Shown here: piece after piece, positions 7,313 to 15,844 of the stretch
How positions within the stretch are numbered: the stretch's first letter is position 1
Layout of the letters: each line of letters starts with the position of its first letter
The notes under the pieces: model-generated
The model's database searches: none
Seen by the model: the letters and a program-made list of their open reading frames with translations, nothing else
What the model was told of the DNA's origin: nothing
From: Allobosea sp. BK604
GTDB taxonomy: Bacteria; Pseudomonadota; Alphaproteobacteria; Rhizobiales; Beijerinckiaceae
Reading direction: 5' to 3'
NCBI RefSeq assembly: GCF_004341515.1
Contig: NZ_SLZF01000007.1
Location: forward strand, 1 to 64,000
DNA length: 64,000 nucleotides
Made by a program: the position numbers and the translations under genes

Positions 7313-8491
7313 ATGCATGCCGCTGTCACCGGGCTTCTCGGCCGCCGCGTCCGTCTCGGCCTCGTCGGGGGCGGCGGCGCCTCGCTGATCGGCCCGGTCC
7401 ATCGCGTGGCCGCACGTTTCGACGATTGCTTCGAGATCGTCGCCGGTATGCTCTCCTCGAAGCCGGAAAAGGCGTTGGCCGAGGCGCAGGCGCTCGGCCT
7501 GCCGCGCGGCTATGCCGACATGGCGACGATGCTGGCGGAAGAAGCGAAGCGTCCTGATGGCATCGACGCCGTCGCGATCATGACCCCGAATGACAGCCAC
7601 GAGCACCATGCCGAGATGGCGCTCGCAGCCGGGCTCGACGTGATCTGCGACAAACCGCTGACCAATGACCTGCCGAGCGCGCTCAAGCTGGTCGAGAACG
7701 CCCGCTCGCGCGGCCTCGTCTTCTGCCTGACGCATAATTATTCCGGCTATCCGATGATCCGCGAGGCGCGCTGCGCCGTCGCCGAGAACGAGCTGGGCCC
7801 GCTGAGGGTCGCGACCGTCTCCTATGTCCAGGGCTCGCTCGGCACCCGTGTCGAGGACAAGCCGGAGGCGATGCTGGAGCGCACGCGCTGGCGGCTCGAT
7901 CCGGCGCGCGGCGGCCTCAGCCACGTCATGGGCGATATCGGGACCCATGCGCATCAGCTCCTGTCATTTGTCACCGGCCGCAAGGTCGAGGCGGTCCTTG
8001 CCGATGTCGGCGCGGCGATGCCGGGGCGTGAGACGCATGACACCGCCTCGGTCATCCTGCGGCTCGAAGGCGGGGTGCGCGGCATGATGTTCGCGACCAA
8101 GGCCGCCACCGGTGCCGAGAACGCGATGTCGCTGGAGGTCTATGGCGAAGCCGGCGGCCTGCATTGGGCCCAGGTCGCGGCGAACGAGCTCAGGGTAATG
8201 CGCAATGCCCGCCCGGCCGAGATCCGCACCCGTGGCCTGCCGACCCTGCACGAATACAGCCGTCGCGCGGCGCGCATTCCGCCCGGCCATCCAGAGGCCT
8301 TTTTCGAGGCCTTCGCCAATATCTATTCGGATTTCGCCGTGCTGGTCGCCGCGCGCCGGGCCGGCAAGGCGCCCGATCCCTTTGCCGCACTGGCTCCAAC
8401 CGCCGCTGACGGAGCAGAGGGCCTCGCCTTCATCGACGCCTGCCTGGAATCGACGGCAAGCGGCACCTGGGCAAAGGTTCGCCAGCTCTAG
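7313..8491 (+). CDS. Gfo/Idh/MocA family oxidoreductase
   Basis: A 392-residue NAD(P)-dependent dehydrogenase. The N-terminal Rossmann fold has LGLVGGGGASLIG (about 14-26). ICDKPLTNDLPSA (about residue 115) carries the family Lys of the xKPL motif. The C-terminal domain has DPARGGLSHVMGDIGTHAHQ, whose Asp/His pair is the usual catalytic element of inositol/sugar dehydrogenases. Likely substrates are cyclic sugars or inositols oxidised at a hydroxyl. ATG 7313 follows an AAAGGGAT site. It lies 180 bp downstream of the SMP-30 gene, separated by tandem palindromes, and probably acts in the same pathway. Confidence 0.88.
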   Translation: MHAAVTGLLGRRVRLGLVGGGGASLIGPVHRVAARFDDCFEIVAGMLSSKPEKALAEAQALGLPRGYADMATMLAEEAKRPDGIDAVAIMTPNDSHEHHAEMALAAGLDVICDKPLTNDLPSALKLVENARSRGLVFCLTHNYSGYPMIREARCAVAENELGPLRVATVSYVQGSLGTRVEDKPEAMLERTRWRLDPARGGLSHVMGDIGTHAHQLLSFVTGRKVEAVLADVGAAMPGRETHDTASVILRLEGGVRGMMFATKAATGAENAMSLEVYGEAGGLHWAQVAANELRVMRNARPAEIRTRGLPTLHEYSRRAARIPPGHPEAFFEAFANIYSDFAVLVAARRAGKAPDPFAALAPTAADGAEGLAFIDACLESTASGTWAKVRQL

Positions 8492-8501
8492 GAACTGCGA
8501 A

Positions 8502-8525
8502 GCCCGCCGCCTCGCAGCGGCGGGC
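8502..8525. terminator. Perfect 9-bp hairpin between convergent genes
   Basis: GCCCGCCGC (8502-8510) and GCGGCGGGC (8517-8525) form a perfect GC-rich stem with a six-base loop. It lies between the oxidoreductase and SPW genes, which converge. There is no T-run on either side, so it is a transcript-end hairpin candidate, not a classical intrinsic terminator. Confidence 0.5.
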
Positions 8526-8545
8526 AGCCTCGCATCGGAGCCCGG

Positions 8546-8905
8546 TCAGGCCGTGGCATGCGGTTCGTGGCGATAGTCCCAGACTGCCCAGGCCGATACC
8601 GCAGCCGTCAGCGCGCCGAGGACCACATGGGTCCAGAACGCGTTGTAGTTGCCGGTGAAGCCGAGCATCCAGGGTGCGATCATCAGCCAGATGCCGAGCA
8701 CCACGTTCACCCATTCCTCCCATTCGGCGAAAGCCGACAGTGCCGCGAGCGCCACGATGGCGAGCACGGCGCCGACGATCCAGGCATTGCGCGTCGGCAT
8801 GACGTCGCCGACGAAGCCGAGGACCCAAGGAGAGATGAACAGGAGCACGGCAATCATCAGGTTGCAGATGTCCTGAGGTCGCCTGCCTTCAGTCGCGGTC
8901 AACAT
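8546..8905 (-). CDS. SPW repeat-containing membrane protein
   Basis: A 119-residue inner-membrane protein with four hydrophobic segments. It has two SPW-type repeats: ISPWVLGF (about residue 26) and APWMLGF (about residue 79). The Ser-Pro-Trp motif is thought to lie in the membrane, and the function is unknown. Two in-frame ATGs exist at 8917 and 8905. The first lies just upstream of a perfect GGAGGTGA ribosome site (8908-8915) that serves the second, so 8905 is the start. It is monocistronic, convergent with the oxidoreductase gene on the left. Confidence 0.85.
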   Translation of the reverse strand: MLTATEGRRPQDICNLMIAVLLFISPWVLGFVGDVMPTRNAWIVGAVLAIVALAALSAFAEWEEWVNVVLGIWLMIAPWMLGFTGNYNAFWTHVVLGALTAAVSAWAVWDYRHEPHATA

Positions 8906-8907
8906 GA

Positions 8908-8915
8908 TCACCTCC
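8908..8915 (-). promoter_or_regulatory. Ribosome-binding site that fixes the SPW protein start
   Basis: GGAGGTGA on the minus strand, two bases from ATG 8905. It lies directly after the upstream in-frame ATG 8917, which argues against that codon as the start. Confidence 0.75.
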
Positions 8916-8997
8916 ATGAGTGTCGATCATCTAACCACCGCGCCTCGCGCCCGAGGCGCTTGGTATTCCCTATTTTACGCCTCGCAGCGCGCATGTT

Positions 8998-9031
8998 CAA
9001 GAAAAGCAAAAGGCCGGCGATGAGCCGGCCT
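8998..9031 (-). terminator. Intrinsic terminator of the phytase-like gene
   Basis: AGGCCGGC (9011-9018) and GCCGGCCT (9024-9031) form an 8-bp stem with a five-base loop. On the minus strand the stem is followed by TTTTGCTTTTCTT. It sits 66 bp beyond the stop codon at 9097. Confidence 0.85.
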
Positions 9032-9096
9032 CCGCACGAAATCGTGTCCGTGAAAGCTTGGAGACCACATGAAACTCGTGGCCGCTGCTTTTCCGC

Positions 9097-10452
9097 TTAC
9101 TTGGCGTCGAGCAGTTCCTTGACCGAGAGCAGCACCAGCTCGTCGTCATCCGCCTTCTTCGGGTCGCGCGACGAGGAGAAGGGCAGGTTGTTGTCGTTGC
9201 CGACGACGATCATGCCATTGGCGCGGTCGACTACGTCGACATTCTCGATGGTGAAGAAGGGGAAGGGCAGCACGCCGTCAATGGCGCCCTGCTTGGCCTT
9301 CTTGTCCGGGTCCTGGATCTTGAGCAGATCGATAAAGCCGATCTTGCGCACCGGCTTGCCGGCATTGGCGTCGGTCATCTCGATCTTCCACACGCGCTTG
9401 AACTTGGCGATGTCGTGGAAGCAGTCCGGGCCGCGCTGGCCGGCGGGGCAGGCCTTGTCGGCGGTGCCTTCGCCATCGTCGCGCTCGATGATCAGGCCGG
9501 TCGTGGCATCGATCATGTTGAAGTCGCCGATGGCGTTGCCCTTGGCTTCCAGCGGGAAGAACCAGGAGCGGCCGGTCCATTTCTCGTTCTTGACGTCGAA
9601 CTCGAGGATGCGCAGCACGGCCTTGCCGTCGACTTCCTCGAAGCCCTTGGTCTCGGCGTTCCAGAGCGGGCCTTCGAGCAGCGGGTAGAGGAAGGCGCCG
9701 TCCGGCGACTGGGCCATGCCCTCATAGCCCTTCGAGCGGCGCACGTTGAACTCGACCGGACCGCCCGGCATGGCCGGGGTGGTGACGGCGAAGTGGTCGG
9801 GCGAGCGGGCGGGCTTGCCGTCGACCGTGGTCTCGAACACGGCCTCGACCTTGCCGTTGCGGTCGGTGCGGATCAGGTAGGGGCCGAACTCCTCGCCGAA
9901 CCAGATCTTGTCGCCGATCGGCTGGATCGACTCCGGATCGAAATCCGAGCCGGTCAGGTAGCGCTTCTCGGTGCCCTCGTTGGCGATGCGGAACGGCACC
10001 TTCTTGTCGGGATCGTGCAGGAAGGTGGTCTCGGTGCGCTCGATCTTGCCGCCGGCAAAGTCGGTCTTGAGCTTGTGGAAGAACAGCATCGCGTCCGGCG
10101 AGTTCGCCTTGGCGCCGAAGCCGTTATCGGTCAGCACGATGAACTCGTTGTTCCCCAGCGAGCGGATGCCGGAGAAGCCCTGCACCGGCTGGCCGGCGAA
10201 GGGGGTGGAGAGGCCGGTCGGGCGGCCGCCCGAGACGCCCATCACGGTGCCGACAGCTTCCACGCGCTTGCCGGGCGTGGTGAACTTGCCGGAGACCTTG
10301 AGGTCGGCCGGGGCGTCGGTCGGAGCCGGGACGAGGGTGTTGGCGGGCAGCAGGGCATGGCCGAGCAGCTTGGCCGGGAATTCCTTGGCCTCCTGCGCGG
10401 CGGCGAGGATGGTCGAGGAGAGCAGCAAGGCAGCAGCGAGGTGCAGACGCAT
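9097..10452 (-). CDS. Secreted esterase-like/phytase-like family protein
   Basis: A 451-residue protein with a clear signal peptide (MRLHLAAALLLSSTILAAAQ, residues 1-20) and one beta-propeller-like domain of the 'esterase-like activity of phytase' type. Visible hallmarks are GFSGIRSLGNNEFIVLTDNGFG (about 105-126), TGSDFDPESI, WFGEEFGPYL, KGYEGMAQSPDG and a final NVDVVDRANGMIVVGNDNNLPFSS. These Asp/Glu-rich loops probably hold calcium. It acts in the periplasm or outside the cell. A phosphomonoesterase role on phytate or other phosphate esters is suggested by the family name but not proven. ATG 10452 has a GGAGG site eight bases upstream. The gene is alone and has its own intrinsic terminator. 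Confidence 0.8.
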   Translation of the reverse strand: MRLHLAAALLLSSTILAAAQEAKEFPAKLLGHALLPANTLVPAPTDAPADLKVSGKFTTPGKRVEAVGTVMGVSGGRPTGLSTPFAGQPVQGFSGIRSLGNNEFIVLTDNGFGAKANSPDAMLFFHKLKTDFAGGKIERTETTFLHDPDKKVPFRIANEGTEKRYLTGSDFDPESIQPIGDKIWFGEEFGPYLIRTDRNGKVEAVFETTVDGKPARSPDHFAVTTPAMPGGPVEFNVRRSKGYEGMAQSPDGAFLYPLLEGPLWNAETKGFEEVDGKAVLRILEFDVKNEKWTGRSWFFPLEAKGNAIGDFNMIDATTGLIIERDDGEGTADKACPAGQRGPDCFHDIAKFKRVWKIEMTDANAGKPVRKIGFIDLLKIQDPDKKAKQGAIDGVLPFPFFTIENVDVVDRANGMIVVGNDNNLPFSSSRDPKKADDDELVLLSVKELLDAK

Positions 10453-10557
10453 AGGAGAGACCTCCGGGTTGAAGATGGGAACCCGGCGGGCTTCGCCTCG
10501 CAGCATTTCAGTCGCGCGACATCCTCATGACGGCGCCATGACGCGCGCGGATGTCTG

Positions 10558-11502
10558 TCAATAACCCTTAGCCGGATCGACGACATGCTCCAGCGGCTCG
10601 CCGGCCTGGAGCCGCCTGATCTGCGCCGCGATCAGCCCGGCGACGGCCTCGGGCTCGGACATCGCCGCGTTGTGCGGCGTCACCGTCACCGCCGGATGGT
10701 TCCAGAGCGGCGAATCCGAGGGTAGGGGCTCGGTCTCGAACACATCGAGCGTCGCGCCCTTCAGGGTGCCGGCCGCCAGCGCGGCGAGGATATCGGCCTC
10801 GACCTGAAGCCCACCGCGGCCGGCATTGATCAGGAACGCGCCGCCCAGCCGGCCATCCTGCGCCAGGCCCGAGAACAGCCAGGCATTGAGCACGCCGCGC
10901 GTATCGGTCGTCAGCGGCAGCAGGCAGACCAGGATATCGGTTCGCGCCAGAAAGGTGACGAGCCCGTCTTCGCCGGCAAAACTCTGCAGGCCGTCGACAT
11001 CCTTGGGCGACCGGCTCCAGCCGGCGACGTCGAAGCCCACCATCTGCAGCTTGCGGGCCGCGTCGAGCCCGAGCTCGCCGAGCCCCATGATGCCGATCCT
11101 GACCGAGCGCGCCGCCGGCTGGTGGCGATCATCGTCCCAGACAGCCTCGCGCTGCTGGCGGTCGTAGCGGCGCTGCTGGCGCAGATGCATCAGGCAATGC
11201 AGCACGATATATTCGCTCATGCGGTTGGTCAGGTCGGGATCGACCACGCGGGCGATCGGCACGTCCGGCAGCCTGCTATCGGCGAAGAGATGGTCGACGC
11301 CGGCGCCGAGCGAGAAGATGGCGTCGAGATTGGGCAGACCGGCGAGGCTGCCCTCCGGATGCTTCCAGCTCGCGACGTAATGCACCGCACGTCGGTCGAA
11401 GGGCTCGCCCAGCACCACGACGGGCAGCTCCGGCAGGAGCGCCTGGAAACGCTGGCGCCAGTCCTCGACATGCCAGCCGGTCATCGCGATCAGCAGCGTC
11501 AT
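10558..11502 (-). CDS. ghrA: Glyoxylate/hydroxypyruvate reductase A-like D-2-hydroxyacid dehydrogenase
   Basis: A 314-residue NAD(P)H-dependent reductase of the D-2-hydroxyacid dehydrogenase family. It resembles GhrA, which reduces glyoxylate to glycolate and hydroxypyruvate to glycerate. The nucleotide-binding GLGELGLDAARKL (about 140-152) is present, as are the catalytic Arg in NAGRGG, Glu in DVFETEPL and His in TPHNAA. It is the last gene of the leftward nucleoside operon; its ATG overlaps the stop of the thymidine phosphorylase gene (ATGA). A reductase for two-carbon acids is not a standard part of nucleoside breakdown. It could dispose of glycolaldehyde/glyoxylate-type by-products; this is inference. 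Confidence 0.82.
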   Translation of the reverse strand: MTLLIAMTGWHVEDWRQRFQALLPELPVVVLGEPFDRRAVHYVASWKHPEGSLAGLPNLDAIFSLGAGVDHLFADSRLPDVPIARVVDPDLTNRMSEYIVLHCLMHLRQQRRYDRQQREAVWDDDRHQPAARSVRIGIMGLGELGLDAARKLQMVGFDVAGWSRSPKDVDGLQSFAGEDGLVTFLARTDILVCLLPLTTDTRGVLNAWLFSGLAQDGRLGGAFLINAGRGGLQVEADILAALAAGTLKGATLDVFETEPLPSDSPLWNHPAVTVTPHNAAMSEPEAVAGLIAAQIRRLQAGEPLEHVVDPAKGY

Positions 11503-12827
11503 CGTCCCGCACTCTCCGTGATCCGCTCCGCGATCAGCGGGCCACGGCCGACTGTCGCCTCTCCGATTGAATAGGCTTGCCGCAAGCGCGCCTGCGCCCG
11601 CTCGAACGCCGCCGCATTGCGTGCGTGCACGATGCCGAGCGGTCGCTCCGGCCCCACGTCATCGCCGAGCCCGGCAAGCTCAACCAGTCCGACCGCGTGG
11701 TCGATCGGGTCCTGTGGCCGCGTGCGCCCGCCGCCGAGCGCGACGACCGTGAGCCCGACGCCGCGTGTGTCGACCGCCTGGACGATGCCGGCGGCGGCCG
11801 GGTAGACCGGCCCCACATGCGTCGCGGCCGCGAGGTGCTTCGCCGGCTTGTCCAGCAGATCGTGCGGGCCGCCCAGCGCCGCCACCATAGTGGCGAAGCG
11901 TTCTGCCGCCGCTCCACTCGCGAAGGCCCGCTCGACCTTGCCCCGCGCCTCCTCGATCGTGCCGGCGAGCTTGCCCAGCACGAGCATGTCCGCGGCGAGC
12001 GCCACCGTCACGTCATGGAAGCGCGTCTCGCGCTTGCGGCCGGAAAGATGGTCGAGCGCGTAGGCGACTTCGAGCGCGTTGCCGGCGACGGAGGCGAGAG
12101 GCTCGCCCATATCGGTCAGCAGCGCCGTCGTCGGCAGCCCGGCGCCGTTGGCGACGCTGACCAGCGCATCGGCCAGCGCCCGCGCCTTCTCATAATCCGG
12201 CAGGAAGGCGCCGGAGCCGAACTTCACGTCCATGACGAGCCCGTGCAGCCCGGCCGCGAGCTTCTTCGACAGGATCGAGGAGGTCAGCAGCGGGATGGTC
12301 TCGACCGTCGCGGTGACGTCGCGGATGGCGTAGAGGCGCTTGTCGGCCGGGGCGAGGTCTTCGGTCTGGCCGATGATTGCGCAGCCCACGTCCCGCACGA
12401 CCTTGCGGAAAAGGCCAATGCCCGGCTGCGTCACATAGCCGGGCACGGCATCGAGCTTGTCGAGCGTGCCGCCGGTATGGCCGAGGCCGCGGCCGGAGAT
12501 CATCGGCACATAGCCGCCGCAGGCCGCGACAACCGCCGCCAGCGGCAGGCTCACCGTGTCGCCGACACCGCCCGTGGAATGCTTGTCGAGGGCCGGGCCG
12601 GGCAGGTCGTTCCAATCCAGCACCGTGCCGGAATCGCGCATGGCCAGTGTCAGCGCGACGCGCTCCCCGGCATTCATGTCGCGGAAGAAGATCGCCATCG
12701 CGAAGGCGGCGGCCTGGCCCTCGGTGAGGGAGCCGTCGGTCAGCCCGGCGACCATCTGGCGGATATCCGCCGCCTCTAGCGCGGCCCCGTCGCGCTTGGC
12801 GGCGATGATCTCCTGCGGCAGCTTCAT
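11499..12827 (-). CDS. deoA: Thymidine phosphorylase
   Basis: A 442-residue protein matching the usual length of bacterial thymidine phosphorylase. It splits thymidine or deoxyuridine with phosphate into base and deoxyribose-1-phosphate. KHSTGGVGDT (phosphate site) and the signature SGRGLGHTGGTLDKLDA (around residues 110-126) are intact, and VMDVKFGSGAF follows. It lies in the nucleoside operon: its ATG (12827) overlaps the deoC stop by one base, and its own stop overlaps the ghrA start. With deoC it feeds deoxyribose into central metabolism. A phosphopentomutase, needed between the two steps, is not encoded in this operon. Confidence 0.95.
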   Translation of the reverse strand: MKLPQEIIAAKRDGAALEAADIRQMVAGLTDGSLTEGQAAAFAMAIFFRDMNAGERVALTLAMRDSGTVLDWNDLPGPALDKHSTGGVGDTVSLPLAAVVAACGGYVPMISGRGLGHTGGTLDKLDAVPGYVTQPGIGLFRKVVRDVGCAIIGQTEDLAPADKRLYAIRDVTATVETIPLLTSSILSKKLAAGLHGLVMDVKFGSGAFLPDYEKARALADALVSVANGAGLPTTALLTDMGEPLASVAGNALEVAYALDHLSGRKRETRFHDVTVALAADMLVLGKLAGTIEEARGKVERAFASGAAAERFATMVAALGGPHDLLDKPAKHLAAATHVGPVYPAAAGIVQAVDTRGVGLTVVALGGGRTRPQDPIDHAVGLVELAGLGDDVGPERPLGIVHARNAAAFERAQARLRQAYSIGEATVGRGPLIAERITESAGR

Positions 12828-13588
12828 CAATAGGCCCCGTCGACGCGCTCGCCGGCGACCTTGCCTTCGATGATGTCGACCAAGGCCTGATGCAGCCCGC
12901 TGGCGCCGAAGCGGAAGCTCGTCGGCTTGGCCCAATCGGGCCCCATGATCTGGTCGGCCAACGCGAGATAGGCGTTGGCGTCGGCGAGGGTGCGGATTCC
13001 GCCGGAGGGCTTGATCCCGACCGGCCGCTTCGCCGCCTTGATCGCGCCGAGCATGGTCTCGACCGCCGGCAGGCTTGCCGAATGCGCCGTCTTGCCGGTC
13101 GAGGTCTTGATGAAATCGGCCCCGGCCGCGATCGCGAGCTCCGAGGCCGCCTTCACCTTGGCGAGATTGGGATATTCGCCGGTCTCCAGGATGACCTTGA
13201 GCAGCTTGTCGCCACATTGATCCTTGGACGCGGCCACCATCTCGCGGGCGATGTCGCGGTCACCCTCGAGAAAGGCCCGCCAGGGCAGGACGAGATCGAT
13301 CTCGTCGGCGCCGTCAGACAGCGCCTCGGCGATATCGCCTGCGACCAGCGAGCATTTGCTGCCGCCGGCCGGGAAATTGACCACGGTCGCGATCTGCACC
13401 GACGAATCCCGCAAGGTCTGGCGGGCGACGCCGACGAAGCGCGGCCAGATGCAGATCGCCGCGACCGGACCGGGCGCGGCGACGGCGCGCGCGCAGAGCT
13501 GCAACGTACCTGCCTCGCTGGCCTGGTCCGAGAGATCGGTCAGGTCGAGCAGGGCGAGGGCTCGGGCGGCGGCCTGTTTCTCGCTCAT
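12827..13588 (-). CDS. deoC: Deoxyribose-phosphate aldolase
   Basis: A 253-residue class I aldolase cleaving deoxyribose-5-phosphate to glyceraldehyde-3-phosphate and acetaldehyde. The Schiff-base lysine lies in FIKTSTGKTA and the second active-site lysine in GIKPSGGIR. GADEIDLVLPWRAF provides the substrate-side Asp. The length fits the longer DeoC type. ATG 13588 lies 4 bp after the purine nucleoside phosphorylase stop; the stop touches the deoA start. Translation of the block is clearly coupled. Confidence 0.95.
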   Translation of the reverse strand: MSEKQAAARALALLDLTDLSDQASEAGTLQLCARAVAAPGPVAAICIWPRFVGVARQTLRDSSVQIATVVNFPAGGSKCSLVAGDIAEALSDGADEIDLVLPWRAFLEGDRDIAREMVAASKDQCGDKLLKVILETGEYPNLAKVKAASELAIAAGADFIKTSTGKTAHSASLPAVETMLGAIKAAKRPVGIKPSGGIRTLADANAYLALADQIMGPDWAKPTSFRFGASGLHQALVDIIEGKVAGERVDGAY

Positions 13589-13592
13589 GGCA

Positions 13593-14405
13593 TCAAAGCT
13601 CCGACAGGAAGGTGCGGAAGAGCCGGCGCAGACCCGTCGTCGCCGCCATCGCGACGTCGCGCGTCTCGCCATGGTTCGGCGCGCCGCCATGCAGCCCGGC
13701 ACCCATATTGGTGATGATCGAGATGCCGGCGACACGGATGCCGTAGCGCCGCGCCAGGATGACTTCGGGGACGGTCGACATGCCCACAAGATCGGCACCG
13801 AGTGTCTTGGCCATGCGGATCTCGGCCGGTGTCTCGAAGCTCGGCCCCGAGAACCACATATAGATGCCCTCCGCCAGATTCGCGCCGGAGGATGCTGCCG
13901 CCCGCTTGAGCCGATTCCGCAGATGCTGGTCATAGGCATCGACCATCGGCACGAAGCGCCCGTCGCCGGTATCGCCGATCAGCGGGTTGAGGCCGTTGAG
14001 GTTGATGTGATCGGTGATCAGCACAAGCCCGCCCGGTCTGACATCCGGCCTGAGCGAGCCGGCGGCATTGGTCAGGATCAGCGGTGGCGAGCCGAAGGCG
14101 GTCAGCATGCCCAGCGGCACGCGCATCACCGCCGGATCGCCGCTCTCGTAATAATGAGCCCGGCCCTGGAAGATCAGCACCTTCTTGCCGTGTAGCGTGC
14201 CATAGCTCAGCGCACGGGCATGGCCGGAGACCTCGCCGTCCGGGAAGCCTGGAATCTCGGCAAAAGGGATGGTGACAGGGTCGACCATGTCCTCGACGAT
14301 GCGGCCGAGACCGGTGCCGAGCACGATGGCGCAGTCGATCGGTCCGTCGACGCCGCGGTCGATCAGCGCTTCCGCCGCCTTGTCGAAGCTTGGATCAGCA
14401 GCCAT
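13593..14405 (-). CDS. Purine nucleoside phosphorylase (trimeric PunA/XapA type)
   Basis: A 270-residue protein releasing hypoxanthine or guanine from purine (deoxy)nucleosides with phosphate. The family pattern is present in order: VLGTGLGRI (phosphate loop), GRAHYYES, TNAAGSL, then MWFSGPSFETPAEI and GADLVGMSTVPE, and ITNMGAG, which contacts the base. This is the low-molecular-mass trimeric class, not the hexameric DeoD class. It lies between cdd (59 bp upstream) and deoC (4 bp downstream). ATG 14405 gives the normal family length; the frame is open further upstream without family similarity. Confidence 0.92.
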   Translation of the reverse strand: MAADPSFDKAAEALIDRGVDGPIDCAIVLGTGLGRIVEDMVDPVTIPFAEIPGFPDGEVSGHARALSYGTLHGKKVLIFQGRAHYYESGDPAVMRVPLGMLTAFGSPPLILTNAAGSLRPDVRPGGLVLITDHINLNGLNPLIGDTGDGRFVPMVDAYDQHLRNRLKRAAASSGANLAEGIYMWFSGPSFETPAEIRMAKTLGADLVGMSTVPEVILARRYGIRVAGISIITNMGAGLHGGAPNHGETRDVAMAATTGLRRLFRTFLSEL

Positions 14406-14464
14406 CGGGACGTCTCGGCCATCAGGTTCTGCGGCTGCGGGCAGGGGCACGCGACCGACGCAAA

Positions 14465-14869
14465 TCAGCTCCGCAAATTGGCCGGTCCGAAGGAGGCTGG
14501 CAACAGCTCGGCCAGCGAAAGCCGGGCGCGGATGCCGCCGGGCCCGGCAATGGCGACGGGGGTCTCGGGTGCGGCAAATTCGCGGATGCGCTGCCGGCAG
14601 GCGCCGCAGGGCGTGACCAGCTCCTCGCCATCGCCGAGCACGAGAACGGCGTGGATCGCGCGCCCTCCGCCCGCGATCATCGCGGAGATCGCGCCCGCCT
14701 CGGCACAAACGCCGACCGGATAGGCCGCGTTCTCGACATTGCAGCCGGGATAGATCGCGCCGTCATCGCCGAGCACGGCGGCGCCGACCTTGAAGCGCGA
14801 ATAGGGCGCATAGGCGCGCGCCTGGGCAGCCCTGGCTGCGGCAAAAAGCCCTTCGAAATCCACGGCCAA
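14465..14869 (-). CDS. cdd: Cytidine deaminase
   Basis: A 134-residue homotetrameric-type cytidine deaminase converting (deoxy)cytidine to (deoxy)uridine. The zinc site is complete: CAEAGAI supplies one Cys and the catalytic Glu, and PCGACRQ supplies the other two Cys. NVENAAYPVG binds the ribose. It follows the permease gene by one base and precedes the purine nucleoside phosphorylase gene. Imported cytidine is thus deaminated before phosphorolysis. Confidence 0.95.
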   Translation of the reverse strand: MAVDFEGLFAAARAAQARAYAPYSRFKVGAAVLGDDGAIYPGCNVENAAYPVGVCAEAGAISAMIAGGGRAIHAVLVLGDGEELVTPCGACRQRIREFAAPETPVAIAGPGGIRARLSLAELLPASFGPANLRS

Positions 14870-14870
14870 C

Positions 14871-15842
14871 TCAACGCTCCTTCACATAGGGCAGGCCCGA
14901 GGCCCTGGGTGGCACCGCCTTGCCGATGAAGCCGGCGAGCAGGATCACCGTCAGCACATAGGGCAGCGCCTGGATTGCCTGCACCGGCACCTGGCCGAGG
15001 CCGGGCACGATGACGCCCTGCAGGCGGATGGCGACCGCGTCGAATACGCCGAAGAGCAGGCAGGCGCCGAGCACCGGCCAGGGCCGCCAATTGGCGAAGA
15101 TCACAGCTGCCAATGCGATGAAGCCCTTGCCCGCGATCATATGCGGCAGGAATCCGGCCGATTGCGACACGGCGAGATAGGTGCCGCCCAGCCCGCACAG
15201 CGCTCCGCAGATGATTACCGCGCCATAGCGCAGCCACGCCACGGAGATACCGGCGGTATCGACCGCGGCCGGGTTCTCGCCGACGGCGCGCAGGCGCAAA
15301 CCGAAGCGCGTGTGCTTCAGCACATAGGCGGTGACGAGCACGGCGAGGAAGGCGAGATAGGCCGGCGCGGCATGGCCGGAGATCGCCTCCTCGTAGAGGC
15401 GCCCGAGCACCGGCACGTCGCGCAGCGTCGCTGCCAGCGGCAAGGTGAGATCGGGGAAGCGCGCCGCGCCTTCGAGCGGTGGCGTGCGCCCGCCCTGGCC
15501 GTACCAGGCATTGCCGAGGATGACGGTGAGCCCGGCCGCCAGCATGTTGATGGCAACGCCGGAGACGATCTGGTTGCCACGCCAGGTGATCGCGGCAAAG
15601 CCATGGACGAGGGCGAGCAGGACGGAAGCGAGGATGCCCGCGCCGAGGCCGGCCCAGGCCGATCCGGTCGAGAAGGCCACGACCGCGGAGGCGAAGGCGG
15701 CGATCAGCATCTTGCCCTCGAGCCCGATATCGACGACGCCCGCCCGCTCCGACCAGAGCCCGGCCATCGCGGCGCAAAGCAGCGGGACCGAGAGCCGGAT
15801 CGCGGAATCGAGGATGACGGCGATGGTCTGCACCCACTCCAT
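14871..15842 (-). CDS. ABC transporter permease, nucleoside (BMP-type) system, second subunit
   Basis: A 323-residue inner-membrane protein with about nine hydrophobic segments, of the RbsC/YufQ-like BPD_transp_2 family. WSERAGVVDIGLEGKMLIAA near residue 30 is the family's typical N-terminal loop, and GENPAAVDTAGIS (about 209-221) is the cytoplasmic coupling-loop region. It pairs with the 366-residue permease two bases upstream. The transporter is assigned to nucleosides because its receptor is BMP-type and all downstream enzymes act on nucleosides. Confidence 0.9.
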   Translation of the reverse strand: MEWVQTIAVILDSAIRLSVPLLCAAMAGLWSERAGVVDIGLEGKMLIAAFASAVVAFSTGSAWAGLGAGILASVLLALVHGFAAITWRGNQIVSGVAINMLAAGLTVILGNAWYGQGGRTPPLEGAARFPDLTLPLAATLRDVPVLGRLYEEAISGHAAPAYLAFLAVLVTAYVLKHTRFGLRLRAVGENPAAVDTAGISVAWLRYGAVIICGALCGLGGTYLAVSQSAGFLPHMIAGKGFIALAAVIFANWRPWPVLGACLLFGVFDAVAIRLQGVIVPGLGQVPVQAIQALPYVLTVILLAGFIGKAVPPRASGLPYVKER

Positions 15843-15844
15843 CG

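Noticed and set aside
6188..7954. 588-residue minus-strand frame spanning two genes and the tandem palindromes
   Set aside because: It runs antisense through the SMP-30 and oxidoreductase genes and the repeats; no recognisable domain and no ribosome site.
10500..10557. Inverted pair GACATCC/GGATGTC between the phytase-like and ghrA genes as a terminator
   Set aside because: The loop is over 20 bases and no T-run follows; too weak to list as a terminator.
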